From contig NZ_QLYZ01000001.1 in NCBI RefSeq assembly GCF_003350325.1, positions 186,001-250,000 of the forward strand: 64,000 nt of DNA, read 5' to 3'. Source of the stretch: Vibrio rhodolitus. Its GTDB lineage: Bacteria; Pseudomonadota; Gammaproteobacteria; Enterobacterales; Vibrionaceae. Position 1 is the stretch's first letter. Each line of letters starts with the position of its first letter. Shown one piece after another: positions 1-9,600 of the stretch. The position numbers and the translations under genes were made by a program. A model generated the notes under the pieces. It was not told where the DNA came from. It saw only the letters and a program-made list of their open reading frames with translations, and did not search any database.

Positions 1-725
1 ACTAAACCATCTTGACCTAAGCCCAAAACGTCAGCGGCTTTTTTCAGCGAGTAGTGACCGCGCTCAGAAACAAGAATCGCCATGCCTTCATAGCCATAGT
101 GTTTCATGGCTTTGAAAAGACCTTCTTTTTCTACACCACGAAAACCGTTTTGTGGGCGCAGTGCGTTATTACGCGCAACCCAAAGGGCAGTGATATTTGC
201 AATCGTGCCGCCAGAGCAAAATGCGCCCAAAGAATGGTTAGCGCTGTGCATCCACTGGCTGTAGAAACTATCTTGTTGCGAATAGATCAATCTATGAAGC
301 ATACCCAGCACTTGGCGTTCAAGTGGGGTAAATGCCTTAGAAGTCTCGATTTTTACCAAGTTTTGGTTGAGCGCGATCATGATCTTAGATAGCGGCATCA
401 AGAAATATGGTAGTGCAGAGGTCATGTGACCGATAAAGCTCGGCGCAGAAGTATGCACGGAGTGAGACACTAAGGTATCAAGTAAATGTTGCGTGTGATC
501 GGAGACGAACTCTGGCTGTTCTGGAATAGCAGGAGAGGAGAAGTCTTTCTCGATCTCTTTAAGAGGTTTTTCTTCCGCGACGATATGCTCACGCAAGAAC
601 TTATTTAAGTTGCGTGACAATTCAGCTTCGATTTGAGTAAGTGTTGAGTCTGGGCCTTCTGGGACGGTAAAGATTCGAAGTAAACTTTCGAAGCTAGCGT
701 CGGCCGTTTTTTGTTCCGATACCAT
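1..725 (-). CDS. panP: PLP-dependent aspartate 1-decarboxylase PanP (N-terminal part, cut by window edge)
   Basis: Partial gene: about 241 codons are read from the ATG at 725 with no stop before base 1. The product begins MVSEQKTADASFESLL and includes the group II PLP decarboxylase segments HTSAPSFIGHMTSALP and CSGGTIANITALWVARN, which contribute to the cofactor pocket. The lysine that binds PLP would lie beyond the window. Members of this Vibrio family were first annotated as glutamate decarboxylases and later shown to make beta-alanine from aspartate for pantothenate synthesis where panD is absent. The PanP assignment rests on my recognition of the N-terminus and on its place near tfoX; a glutamate decarboxylase-like role is the alternative. 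Confidence 0.8.
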   Translation of the reverse strand, partial: MVSEQKTADASFESLLRIFTVPEGPDSTLTQIEAELSRNLNKFLREHIVAEEKPLKEIEKDFSSPAIPEQPEFVSDHTQHLLDTLVSHSVHTSAPSFIGHMTSALPYFLMPLSKIMIALNQNLVKIETSKAFTPLERQVLGMLHRLIYSQQDSFYSQWMHSANHSLGAFCSGGTIANITALWVARNNALRPQNGFRGVEKEGLFKAMKHYGYEGMAILVSERGHYSLKKAADVLGLGQDGL

Positions 726-854
726 GCAATAACATTGCTCTTATCATAGTTTGTTGCAGCCGAACAATCTAAACGAAAATACCAGCAATGTCCCGTCTTA
801 ATTCAAGAATCTTAGATTGTAACTTCGACTGTTGATGAAAATGTCGCTTAAGTG

Positions 855-888
855 ATGGTTAATTGGTCGAAATTGACCAATTAACCAT
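855..888 (-). terminator. Strong hairpin between panP and the 896-1408 gene
   Basis: A perfect 14-bp inverted repeat (arms 855-868 and 875-888) with a 6-base loop lies just downstream of the minus-strand gene ending at 896. The following T tract is poor, so it may be an attenuator or an mRNA-stabilising hairpin rather than a strong terminator. Confidence 0.55.
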
Positions 889-895
889 ATTAAAC

Positions 896-1408
896 CTAAG
901 GGCAAGTCATTGATTCGACTTTAGCAATAGAGCTGTTGTAGCGTTTTAGTGCGCTATCAATCTTGGTTGGGTGACTGAGAAGATCAGCAAAGGCAGAGCG
1001 CAGTTCATAGTTTTTAGGGTGCTGTTTGGACTGGCGGTCGGCAAATGATTTAGCCGCGATTTGTCCAAGTTCATCTGAGCGAGAGGCCAGTATTTTGATC
1101 TCTTTTTGCTCGAGCTGTAGCCAAGCTTCAACCGGCTTTTGCAGTGCAATTTTAGCAGGATCGTTATCTAAATAGTATTTCACTGCGGCAGCGTTGAGAT
1201 CGAAGTGATTGCGGCGACCATCAAGAAACCACTGGCTCACTTCTTTTAATTCCGGGTACTGCTCACTTGTTAAGCTCGTTAAATCTTCATACCAATGCAT
1301 TGAGGCTTCGACGTAAGCGTCGTATTTTTCTGATAGGCAAACATTATCTGCAGCTAGAGCCGCCGTAGATGTCGCGCTCAAAAGCAGCGCAAGCAACGTA
1401 CGTTTCAT
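896..1408 (-). CDS. Secreted orphan protein, 170 aa
   Basis: I do not recognise the family. Residues 1-19 form a Sec signal peptide (MKRTLLALLLSATSTAALAA, cleavage after an A-L-A-like site), so the mature protein is probably periplasmic. The mature part is mostly helical and charged, with two cysteines (C24 in DNVCLSE and C169 at the end, SMTCP) that could form a disulfide joining the termini. The start is supported by AGGAAG placed 7 bases before the ATG. It follows lysO in the same direction with a 66-bp gap and may be the last gene of the HDOD-lysO unit. No function is inferred. Confidence 0.8.
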   Translation of the reverse strand: MKRTLLALLLSATSTAALAADNVCLSEKYDAYVEASMHWYEDLTSLTSEQYPELKEVSQWFLDGRRNHFDLNAAAVKYYLDNDPAKIALQKPVEAWLQLEQKEIKILASRSDELGQIAAKSFADRQSKQHPKNYELRSAFADLLSHPTKIDSALKRYNSSIAKVESMTCP

Positions 1409-1474
1409 AAGAACTTCCTAATTGTTATTTATTGTCGGCGTAGTTTAAGAGAATTTTAAATCTATTCCCGCGAT

Positions 1475-2380
1475 CTAGCCCGCAAGTGAGACAAAGAACA
1501 GCATCAGTACAGGGACTAACAGGCTAAGGATAAAGCCACTAACAATCGCAACGGGTACGCAGCGCACACCACCAGTGGTTTGGATAACCGGTAGCGTGAA
1601 ATCCATCGCAGTAGCGCCAGCGTAGCCAATGGCTGTGCAAGGGCGGGTGCGAATAACTAGAGGGATCAGTACCAGTGCAACCAACTCACGCAGTAACTCG
1701 AGCATAAATGAGGCGCCGCCGTAAACCGGACCAAATGCATCGCCCATCAGAATGCCGGCAAGAGAATACCAACCAAACCCTGAGGCCATGGCAAAGCCGC
1801 GATAGATATCAATATCTAAAATCATCGCCGCGATTGCACCACCAAGCATCGAACTGGCAATAATCAGTGCCGCGATACACATACCTTGCTTATTGATTAA
1901 GATTTGCTTGAGAGTTAAACCGCTGTTGCGCAGTTGGATACCGATAAAGAACAGCAGCACGAACAGAATCCATTCGCTGGCTGTATCAACCCATGAAAGA
2001 TCAAACGGCAACATTAAGCCAATAACCAAACCACCGCCCACTACTAAAATGAGTTTGAGCGATTCCATCGCCATGGTAGAAAGCGGTAAGTTAGATTGCT
2101 TAGCGTCGGTTTCTAACGGAAGAAATTTATCGACTAGCGGCAGAACCGCAATGTTACAAACACCAAGACAGACAAAGAAGGTCGCGGTGTAACTTAAAAT
2201 GGTTTGTAAGTTCTGACTTAAGTTATCTAACGAGGCGAGGCTTAGCCCCATCAACGCAAGAATAACGAACACAAGACGAGAAGTCGTTGCGTTAATTTGG
2301 TCGAGTAACTTTTGGTTGGAAACAGCAATTAAGTACCCCACAACCAGTGGGGCAAAGATAAATAACATCCCTGAAAACAT
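1475..2380 (-). CDS. lysO: Lysine exporter LysO-family membrane protein
   Basis: A 301-residue polytopic inner-membrane protein with about eight hydrophobic helices and family-like segments such as FIGIQLRNSGLTLKQ and ASGFGWYSLAGILMGD, typical of the YbjE/LysO (DUF340) family. E. coli LysO exports L-lysine and toxic analogues such as thialysine. The length is close to the roughly 300-315 residues usual for fused LysO. AGGAAG precedes the ATG by about 5 bases. It begins 16 bp after the HDOD gene and is probably cotranscribed with it. No L-box or other lysine riboswitch was seen upstream, as expected for an internal operon gene. Confidence 0.82.
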   Translation of the reverse strand: MFSGMLFIFAPLVVGYLIAVSNQKLLDQINATTSRLVFVILALMGLSLASLDNLSQNLQTILSYTATFFVCLGVCNIAVLPLVDKFLPLETDAKQSNLPLSTMAMESLKLILVVGGGLVIGLMLPFDLSWVDTASEWILFVLLFFIGIQLRNSGLTLKQILINKQGMCIAALIIASSMLGGAIAAMILDIDIYRGFAMASGFGWYSLAGILMGDAFGPVYGGASFMLELLRELVALVLIPLVIRTRPCTAIGYAGATAMDFTLPVIQTTGGVRCVPVAIVSGFILSLLVPVLMLFFVSLAG

Positions 2381-2396
2381 ACAACTTCCTGACGGT

Positions 2397-3317
2397 TTAT
2401 AAGCCGCTTGCTCTGATTAATTCTTGTATTTTTGTGTTGAACTCACTATCGCTTAAATTAGTCAGATTGTACAGAATATCTGCACCGGTAATATCGACTT
2501 CAACAGTATGTTCATCGATGTTTTCGTCTTGCCTGCGGAACATTAAAATGTGGTTGGCGATACGTGCTACGTCTAAATAAGAGACTTCTACGTTCGATGT
2601 TTGACTATTTTCATTCATCGCAATATCGATGAAGTCTGCGTCAAACCCCCACTTTTCAAGCACCATTTTGCTAGCGGCTGGACAAAGGGCGTCAAAAATT
2701 CGTAGTGCCAACTCGCTATCAAGGTAATTACCGCGTTCCTGATAGAGGTAATATTCATTAATAATGCAAAACAGTCCGATATCCGCTAATAAGCCAGTAA
2801 GAAGGGCTTTATCAGACACGAGGTGCATGTAGTCCGGTGATTTCGTTTCTCGAAACTGTTTAGTGACCATAACCATGGTCGCCGCAAGCTCTTTAGAAGA
2901 GTGCGCACTTTGACGAAGAATACGATCGCACTCTTTGGACAAGTTAACCGAATTTTTTAGTTGTTCAATCGCTTGTGCTGTCACGATATCGCGAACGCGA
3001 ATAATACCAAGGCGTGAAACTGCGGTGACCACTTCGGTGCATTGTATGTTGCGTCGATTAAAGATGACTGAGTTTGCTACGCGGATAACGGCAGCGGTTA
3101 AGCCTGGGTCTTCGACAAGGCAATCGGCAATATCCATCACGGTTGTGGAGTCTTGCGTAGAAAGTCTTTGAATTTTGGTGACAACTTCTGGAATGGGTGG
3201 GAGAGCAATTTTTCCGGACTCAATTGAGCTTTCAAGGAAGGATGCGAACTCAGTCTCAATTCCTTTTTCAATCAAAGCACGGTTTTCTGGCAGCCAGTAA
3301 AAAGATAAATGGGTCAT
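2397..3317 (-). CDS. HDOD domain signalling protein
   Basis: A 306-residue soluble protein whose residues of about 30-240 form an HDOD domain, a catalytically dead relative of HD phosphohydrolases. Typical features are the LPPIPEVVTKIQRL entry helix, the DIADCLVEDPGLTAAVIRVANS block and the GLLADIGLFCI segment, where an HD enzyme would carry metal ligands. HDOD proteins act as scaffolds in signalling, motility and biofilm control. The C-terminal 60 residues are acidic and unassigned. It is the first gene of a likely operon with lysO and is divergent from tfoX across a 373-bp spacer. The precise partner is unknown. Confidence 0.85.
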   Translation of the reverse strand: MTHLSFYWLPENRALIEKGIETEFASFLESSIESGKIALPPIPEVVTKIQRLSTQDSTTVMDIADCLVEDPGLTAAVIRVANSVIFNRRNIQCTEVVTAVSRLGIIRVRDIVTAQAIEQLKNSVNLSKECDRILRQSAHSSKELAATMVMVTKQFRETKSPDYMHLVSDKALLTGLLADIGLFCIINEYYLYQERGNYLDSELALRIFDALCPAASKMVLEKWGFDADFIDIAMNENSQTSNVEVSYLDVARIANHILMFRRQDENIDEHTVEVDITGADILYNLTNLSDSEFNTKIQELIRASGL

Positions 3318-3690
3318 AGCAAATTTATAATGTGTTTTATACTCGCCAGTGTACCGTTTCTATGAGTAATCAAGCAATGGGAGAATGTTATCCAGTGATA
3401 TTTCAATAAATAGTTTTACCTTGCTCCGAAAAGTAAAAATTTTGACGGCTTGTATGGCATGACTTTCTTTGTGTGTGATACTGGTCTCATAAAAGCCGAT
3501 TTTTCGCTCGATTGATGTGAACTTTGACCAGACTTAATTCGTTTCGTTAACTATCATTTGAGATAACAAATCACTGCCGCATTGCATAACATTAGATAAT
3601 TGGCAGGACAAAAAATTTTTATTTTTCGCTTTATACGCTGCAGTCTGGAGATCACCAATAATCGGGGAAGATTAGAAAGGATCAAAGGAT
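3318..3690 (+). promoter_or_regulatory. tfoX upstream region with long leader and candidate CRP site
   Basis: This 373-bp divergent spacer holds no gene. A CRP-like site, TGTGA-N6-TCTCA, lies at 3474-3489, one mismatch from the paired consensus half-sites. The last 100 bases before tfoX are AT-rich and lead to an AAAGGA ribosome-binding site at 3682-3687. In V. cholerae, tfoX translation is blocked by its own leader and released by the chitin-induced sRNA TfoR; the leader length fits that model, but I did not fold it or find TfoR in this window. There is no GEMM (c-di-GMP) aptamer. Confidence 0.4.
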
Positions 3691-4272
3691 ATGACAGAGC
3701 AATCTTTTATTCAGTACGTGACTAAGTTCGGTGACTTCCAAAAACGTTCAATGTTCGGTGGCACTGGTTTATTCAAAGATGACGCAATGTTCGCGCTAAT
3801 TAGTAACGAACGTGTATTTATCCGTGGTGGTGATAATTTAGACGAAGAGCTATGCGACCTAGGATGTGAAAAATACCGTCATGTTAAAAAACAAACGACA
3901 GCCACGGTGAACTATTACGATATTACGCATATTTTTGTTTCTCGTGATGACATGTTAGATAGCTTGGTAAAGCAATCTATCGATTATTCTGTGTCACAGC
4001 GTAAGTTCAAACGTTCTTCTGCTAACCGTCGTTTGAGAGATCTACCTAATATGCAATTAACCTTGGAGCGCATGGTTAAGAAAGCGGGTATTGATGACGT
4101 CGATGAGTTCATTGAATTGGGCGCAGCGCAAGTATTCTCGCGCGTTAAGCAGACATACGGTAGTGATGTTGATGTCAAACTATTGTGGAAGTTTGCCGGT
4201 GCAATCGACGGTATTCACTGGAAACTGATCCAAGAACCACAAAAACGTCAACTGTTAGATAGTTGCGCGTAA
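3691..4272 (+). CDS. tfoX: TfoX competence regulator
   Basis: 193 residues with the TfoX/Sxy two-domain layout: an N-terminal domain (about 1-100) carrying the signature RSMFGGTGLF, and a C-terminal domain (about 115-185) with LPNMQLTLERMVKKAGI and the helical LGAAQVFSRVKQ segment. TfoX works with CRP to switch on natural-competence and type VI secretion genes on chitin. It is monocistronic, with its own terminator. TfoY is the alternative paralogue; I prefer TfoX because it sits beside the PanP/LysO genes and lacks the c-di-GMP riboswitch found before V. cholerae tfoY. AAAGGA is about 5 bases before the ATG. Confidence 0.85.
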   Translation: MTEQSFIQYVTKFGDFQKRSMFGGTGLFKDDAMFALISNERVFIRGGDNLDEELCDLGCEKYRHVKKQTTATVNYYDITHIFVSRDDMLDSLVKQSIDYSVSQRKFKRSSANRRLRDLPNMQLTLERMVKKAGIDDVDEFIELGAAQVFSRVKQTYGSDVDVKLLWKFAGAIDGIHWKLIQEPQKRQLLDSCA

Positions 4273-4290
4273 ACATATCAAATTCGAGAT

Positions 4291-4317
4291 ACCGAGCGAT
4301 TTGCTCGGTGTTTTTTT
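4291..4317 (+). terminator. Rho-independent terminator of tfoX
   Basis: A 7-bp perfect GC-rich stem (4291-4297 with 4303-4309), a GATTT loop, then seven T residues. It lies 19 bp after the tfoX stop. Confidence 0.9.
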
Positions 4318-4364
4318 ATCTGCGTTGAAGTAAAGTAAGCGCTTCAATCATTAGCAGATATGTT

Positions 4365-4754
4365 ATGTCCGACGATTTAATTTCCGTACCGTTACCTTCT
4401 TTGATTCAAAAAACCGGCAGAGAGCAAGCGGCTGAGCTTCGCCAACTTGCAGCGAACTTTGGCTGTGAGTGTAAACGCATTCGCCGCTCAAGAAACTGGC
4501 AGCTGCAAGGCGACTTTCATGGGTTACGATCGTTAAGTGATGAGCTGCAGGTAAGGGACTCGTTAACACATCAATTTGCATTGTCTCGACTCTCAGCGGC
4601 TTTAACAAAAATCCAGCCACCTTTGTCTATTGAAGAGCAACTACAACAGCTTTTACAAGATAGTCCCAATATAACGCTGGCTGAAATGATGGAAGCGACC
4701 TCGTGTGAAATTGCGCAGGCAAGAGTCGCGCGTTTTAAAAATGACACGTTTTGA
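4365..4754 (+). CDS. Small orphan protein, 129 aa (possibly the RRF_GI family)
   Basis: A hydrophilic helical protein with the conserved-looking opening ISVPLPSLIQKTGRE and a basic middle segment CKRIRRSRNWQLQG. It resembles what Pfam calls the ribosome recycling factor family of Vibrio (RRF_GI), a name that does not imply true ribosome recycling activity; this match is from memory and uncertain. The C-terminal half contains a helix-turn-helix-like stretch, NITLAEMMEATSCEIAQARVAR. No signal peptide or membrane segment is visible. It follows the tfoX terminator, so it needs its own promoter. Function unknown. Confidence 0.72.
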   Translation: MSDDLISVPLPSLIQKTGREQAAELRQLAANFGCECKRIRRSRNWQLQGDFHGLRSLSDELQVRDSLTHQFALSRLSAALTKIQPPLSIEEQLQQLLQDSPNITLAEMMEATSCEIAQARVARFKNDTF

Positions 4755-4902
4755 TTATCTGTTTGCCTCGTATTTGTAGCAAAAAAGTGTGCAGTGTTTC
4801 CAAAACAAATTTTTATCCAACAAATAAGTAATATTTCCCTTTACCTCTACCTTACTTGAGGTTTTACAGTGAATTGATTAATTCAAACAGGGAAGTAAAG
4901 TG

Positions 4903-5331
4903 ATGAAAAACTACTTAGAGCACACCAACATCTCGGTTGTCGAACCGCATAACACGATTCAATTGATCTTATCAGCAATGCCAAATTGGTCTGTACGTGG
5001 ACAAGGTGAGTACCTCAATGCTCAAAATGAAAAAATTGAGTGGTTTCACGTCGGTGATGAGACGTTTTACATCGCAATTGATAGTTTGGGTAAAGGGGAT
5101 GCCCCTTATTGGACTTCACGTTTTACGGGCTTAAATCACTTGGGCTTTGTGGTTGAAAACCTTGATAAGACGATTGAGCGGCTAACACAGGCTGGCTTTG
5201 ATATGGACCACTGGGGCAGCGAACATCCACATCGAAAAAGCGCTTATTACATGGATAAACACGGCATTCAAATCGAGTTTGTCGAATACATTTCCGATGT
5301 GGCGGCAGAGCGTAACGACTACTCGCTATAA
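4903..5331 (+). CDS. VOC-superfamily (glyoxalase-like) protein
   Basis: 142 residues with two beta-alpha-beta-beta-beta modules of the vicinal oxygen chelate fold. Putative metal ligands are H7 (EHTNISV), a mid-protein His (GLNHLGFVV) and the C-terminal Glu in IQIEFVEY. Family members include glyoxalases, dioxygenases and fosfomycin-resistance enzymes; the substrate cannot be read from sequence. I chose the ATG at 4903 rather than the GTG at 4900 because GGAAG lies 8 bases before it. The neighbouring hydrolase gene (34 bp downstream, same strand) may be cotranscribed. Confidence 0.8.
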   Translation: MKNYLEHTNISVVEPHNTIQLILSAMPNWSVRGQGEYLNAQNEKIEWFHVGDETFYIAIDSLGKGDAPYWTSRFTGLNHLGFVVENLDKTIERLTQAGFDMDHWGSEHPHRKSAYYMDKHGIQIEFVEYISDVAAERNDYSL

Positions 5332-5364
5332 GGTTTGGCGCTAGGGAATATAACGAGGTGATTG

Positions 5365-5928
5365 ATGAGAGCGATTGTTGTTACGGATATCTTTGGTTTA
5401 TGTTCGTCGATGGATAGAGTGGTCTCGCTACTCAATGAGGCGATAGAGCAAGTCATAGTGTTAGACCCATACCAAGGTGTTGCTCAAGAATTCAATAATG
5501 AGCAGCAAGCTTATTCTGCATTTATTGATCAATGTGGGCATGAAAAATACTTCACGCTATTGAAGGAGCGAGTGGAAGAAATCAAACCTGAGCTACTAAT
5601 CGGTTTTAGTGCGGGTGCTAGCGCAGTGTGGCGGCTTTCAAATCACGCCAGCGATAATCTTCAACAAATCCTCTGTTTTTATCCCTCCAGAATAAGGCAC
5701 TATCTCAGTGTTCAGCCCAAAGTTCCCACTCAGGTGGTTTTCCCGCAAAGTGAGATGAGCTTTGATGTGACAGAAATCAGCCAGCAGATTTCTTTGCTAC
5801 CAGCAGTCCGTACTCATGTATTGCCGTATCAACATGGATTTATGAATCGTTGCTCACCAGCATTCGATTGTGAAGGTGAAAAAACGGGGTTTAAGCTGCT
5901 TCAACAATGCATTAAATCAATAACTTAG
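5365..5928 (+). CDS. Small alpha/beta-hydrolase (dienelactone hydrolase-like)
   Basis: 187 residues, shorter than the usual 230-280 of this fold. The nucleophile elbow is G-F-S-A-G-A-S-A (residues about 90-97) and the late histidine is in PYQHGFMNR, so a Ser-His pair is present; the acid residue probably lies in the segment around QSEMSFDVTE but cannot be placed with confidence. A GAGG ribosome-binding site sits 7 bases before the ATG at 5365, which is why the TTG three bases upstream is not used. The substrate is unknown. It is followed by a bidirectional terminator shared with the convergent copper operon. Confidence 0.72.
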   Translation: MRAIVVTDIFGLCSSMDRVVSLLNEAIEQVIVLDPYQGVAQEFNNEQQAYSAFIDQCGHEKYFTLLKERVEEIKPELLIGFSAGASAVWRLSNHASDNLQQILCFYPSRIRHYLSVQPKVPTQVVFPQSEMSFDVTEISQQISLLPAVRTHVLPYQHGFMNRCSPAFDCEGEKTGFKLLQQCIKSIT

Positions 5929-6021
5929 TTTATTTATGTGATTGAAGGTAGCGCTTCGGGATGATTGCTATGAGTAGGCAGTATTACCAAATAGGCTTCG
6001 TATCCAAGTTGTTCATCTGAG

Positions 6022-6051
6022 AAACACCGCCTTCTTTCGTTGGCGGTGTTT
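6022..6051. terminator. Bidirectional terminator between hydrolase and copper operon
   Basis: A 10-bp perfect stem (6022-6031 with 6042-6051), 10-base loop, A-rich on one side and T-rich on the other. It is placed between convergent genes and would serve both. Confidence 0.75.
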
Positions 6052-6083
6052 GTCGTTACTTGATTGAATGCTTTCGCGGGAAG

Positions 6084-6626
6084 CTAGAGCGTGAGTTCTA
6101 ATGGCTGACCATGTTGGTCGTGACCTTTAATATTGCAATTTATGCGCACTTGATTGTCGCCATGGAAATGCCACATAAACTGGCGTGCTTTCTTAGGTTC
6201 GACGATGATGGAGCTGTTGGTGTCGTGCTCCATCCCCGCCATTTGCTGCATCATCTCACCATGTTTCGCTAATTCACTTTCCGAACCAATGGCAAATTCA
6301 TGCGCTTTGCTTCCGGTATTCATGACCACAAACTGCACCACATCATTTGGCTTGATATCGAGCGATTTCTTAAATTGAATCGGTTTGTCATCGCTTAAGA
6401 TCACGTGGACCACTTTATCGGCTTTTGCTCCCTTAGCTTGCATGCCGACGGCTGACATCCCAGACATATTCATCATGCTGTGGTCCATCTTGCCGTGCTC
6501 CATTTGGCTATGGTCCATTTTTCCATGTCCCATGCTGTCATGATCCATATTGTCGTGCTGCATGTCCTTCGCGGCGAACGCGATACTTGAAACTAAGCTT
6601 AGGGTAATAATCAGCGATTTTTTCAT
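6084..6626 (-). CDS. Periplasmic cupredoxin-like copper protein with Met/His-rich N-terminus
   Basis: 180 residues: a signal peptide (1-19), a low-complexity Met/His/Asp segment (about 21-60, repeats such as HGKMDHSQMEHGKMDHS) suited to Cu(I)/Cu(II) capture, and a cupredoxin fold (about 70-180). Type 1 site candidates are H109 (SKAHEFAIG), C164 and H169 (CNIKGH). The position of the usual axial Met, five residues after the second His, is Q174 here. It is the last gene of the copper operon, 3 bp after cusA. It resembles the CopI-type cupredoxins linked to copper tolerance, so a role in periplasmic copper handling is likely. Confidence 0.85.
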   Translation of the reverse strand: MKKSLIITLSLVSSIAFAAKDMQHDNMDHDSMGHGKMDHSQMEHGKMDHSMMNMSGMSAVGMQAKGAKADKVVHVILSDDKPIQFKKSLDIKPNDVVQFVVMNTGSKAHEFAIGSESELAKHGEMMQQMAGMEHDTNSSIIVEPKKARQFMWHFHGDNQVRINCNIKGHDQHGQPLELTL

Positions 6627-6629
6627 TGT

Positions 6630-9600
6630 CTAAATTTCCTTTTCTGGCTTTTGAATCGTTAAATCAGTTAGTTGTCTATTTGAATGTTTTGTACTTAAGC
6701 GTTTGAGTTCATGTAGCTTCCATAGTTTGAAAATGGCGGGCAGAACTAATAAAGTCAGCACAAGCGCAGACGCCATGCCACCAATCATCGGCGCGGCGAT
6801 ACGTTGCATCACTTCAGAACCGGTGCCATGACCGTACATAATTGGAATTAGACCAATGATCACCGTGCTAACCGTCATCATCACTGGACGCACACGCAAG
6901 CCTGCACCTTGGCTAATGGCAGTATCAAGTTCGGCGCTAGCAAGCGCTTGTTGATTATCACGCGAGTCTTGTTTTTGTTGTTCCCATGCTTGGTTGAGGT
7001 AAACCAACATAATTACGCCAATTTCAACAGCAACACCGGCTAGGGCAATAAAACCAACGCCGACGGCGATAGAGAAATTGAACTTAAGTGCGTACATCAG
7101 CCATACACCACCAACCATCGCAAGCGGCAGGGTCGACATGATGATCATTACCTCGCCAACTCGGCGGAAGCTCATGTACAGCAGCAGAACAATGATCGCG
7201 AGGGTAATTGGTACCACAACGGATAGGCGCTGCTTGGCACGTTCCATATACTCATACTGACCAGACCAAGTGAGTGAGTACCCAGCCGGTAGCTGCAATT
7301 GTTCAGCGACTGCTTGTTGTGCCTCCACTACATAAGAGCCGAGATCGCGACCTTCAATGTCAACAAATACCCAACCATTTGGACGCGCGTTTTCGGTTTT
7401 GATCATTGGCGGACCGTCTTCATAGCGCACATCAGCCACATCCGCGAGGGCAATGCGCGCACCGTTCGGTGTCACTAGTGGCAAGTTTTGTAATTTCACC
7501 ACGGAATCACGGTAGTCTTGCGGGTAGCGAACGTTAATCGGGTAACGCTCCAAACCTTCAACGGTTTCACCTACTTTCATGCCGCCGACCGCAGTGGCAA
7601 TGACTTGTTGAATATCTTTGATATTGAGACCATAACGTGCGGCTTGGCGACGTTTAATATCAATGGTGACATAACGCCCGCCAGCGACACGCTCAGCATA
7701 AACTGACGTTGTGCCGCTAATTGGGCTTAAGATCGGCTCGATTTGCGCACCAATTTTCTCAATTTGCTTGAGATCTGGTCCCGCGATCTTGATACCAATA
7801 GGCGTTTTGATACCGGTAGCTAACATGTCGATGCGGGTTTTAATGGGCATTACCCACGCGTTAGTTAGCCCAGGGAACTGCACCAGTTCATCAAACTCTT
7901 TACGCAATGACTCTGTGGTGACACCTTCACGCCATTGATCTCGAGGCTTTAATTGAATTGTGGTTTCAATCATTGTCAGCGGCGCAGGGTCGGTAGCCGT
8001 TTCGGCACGTCCAATTTTGCCCCATACCGTTTCCACTTCCGGTACGGTTTTGATTAGCTTATTGGTTTGTTGCAGCAATTCTCGCGCTTTACCAATCGAA
8101 ATACCCGGATAGGTGGTTGGCATATACATTAAGTCCCCCTCATCTAGGGGAGGAATAAACTCACTACCAAGCTGTTTGACGGGATAGTAAGACGACGCCA
8201 GAAGCAGCAACGCGAGCGTAATCATGCTTTTCGGGTAACGAAGGCTAAGGTTTAGCAAGGGACGATAAAGCGCAACCAGCCCTTTATTAATTGGGTTTTT
8301 GTGCTCAGGTAGGATCTTACCGCGTACAAAGTAACCCATTAATACGGGAACCAGCGTAATGGCAAGCCCGGCTGCCGCAGCCATGGCATAGGTTTTAGTA
8401 AAGGCGAGCGGGGAGAACATCTTGCCTTCTTGCCCTTGTAGCGCAAACACAGGCACAAAACTCAATGTGATGATAAGCAGTGAGAAGAACAGCGGCGCAC
8501 CCACTTCTTCTGCTGCTTTGCCAATCACTTGCCAGCGGTTGTCATCATTAAGTGGTGTGCGTTCAATGTGCTTGTGGACATTTTCGATCATCACAATTGC
8601 GCCATCGACCATGGCACCAATCGCAATCGCGATGCCGCCAAGCGACATGATATTCGCGTTAATGCCTTGCCAGTGCATGACGATAAATGCAGATAGAATG
8701 CCAATCGGCAGGCTGATCGCAATCACCAGTGAAGAGCGAATATGAAATAGGAAGAGGGCACAAACGACAGCAACGACCAAAAATTCCTCAGCGAGTTTTT
8801 GCCACAGGTTATCGACGGCTGAGTCAATTAGAGTCGAACGATCGTAGGTAGTGACAATTTCAACGCCGGCAGGCAAACCACGTTGTAGTTCACTTAGCTT
8901 GGCTTTGACGTTATCAATCACTTGGCTTGCGTTCTCGCCAAAGCGCATCACGATAACACCGCCGACAGCTTCGCCTTCGCCGTTAAACTCTGAAATACCG
9001 CGGCGCATCTGTGGACCAAGGTTAATCTCGGCTACATCACCCAGCAACAATGGTGTGCCATTCTTGGTGACTTTTAAAGGCAGAGCGCGCAGATCATCGA
9101 TGCTGGTTAGATACCCTGAGGTGCGAACCATATGTTCCGCTTCAGCGACTTCAATAACCGATGCGCCAGTCTCTTGGTTACCATTGTTAATCGCGGCATT
9201 GATTTGTTGCAGCGTTAGGTTGTATGCACGTAGCTTGGCTGGATCAATTTGTACTTGATACTGTTTGACCATACCACCGACGGTTGCTACTTCCGAAACA
9301 CCCGCGACCGTTTGCAGTTCATATTTCAAAAACCAATCTTGTAAACTGCGTAGCTCCGCTAAATCATGCTGTCCGGTTTTGTCTTGCAGAACATAACTGT
9401 ATATCCAGCCCACACCTGTTGCATCTGGTCCTAAAGTTGGTTTGGCTTGGGAGGGCAGATTGGGCGCAACTTGGCTTAAGTATTCTAATACACGTGAGCG
9501 AGCCCAATACATATCGGTATCATCGTTGAAGATGATGTAAACGTAGGAGTCGCCAAAGAACGAGTAGCCTCGTACAGTTTCAGCACCAGGTACGGCGAGC

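Noticed and set aside
3318..3690. GEMM c-di-GMP riboswitch in the tfoX leader
   Set aside because: No GEMM core bases in order; the gene is better read as tfoX than tfoY.
8851..9258. Long plus-strand frames inside cusA
   Set aside because: Antisense shadows of the strongly supported cusA frame, without ribosome-binding sites.
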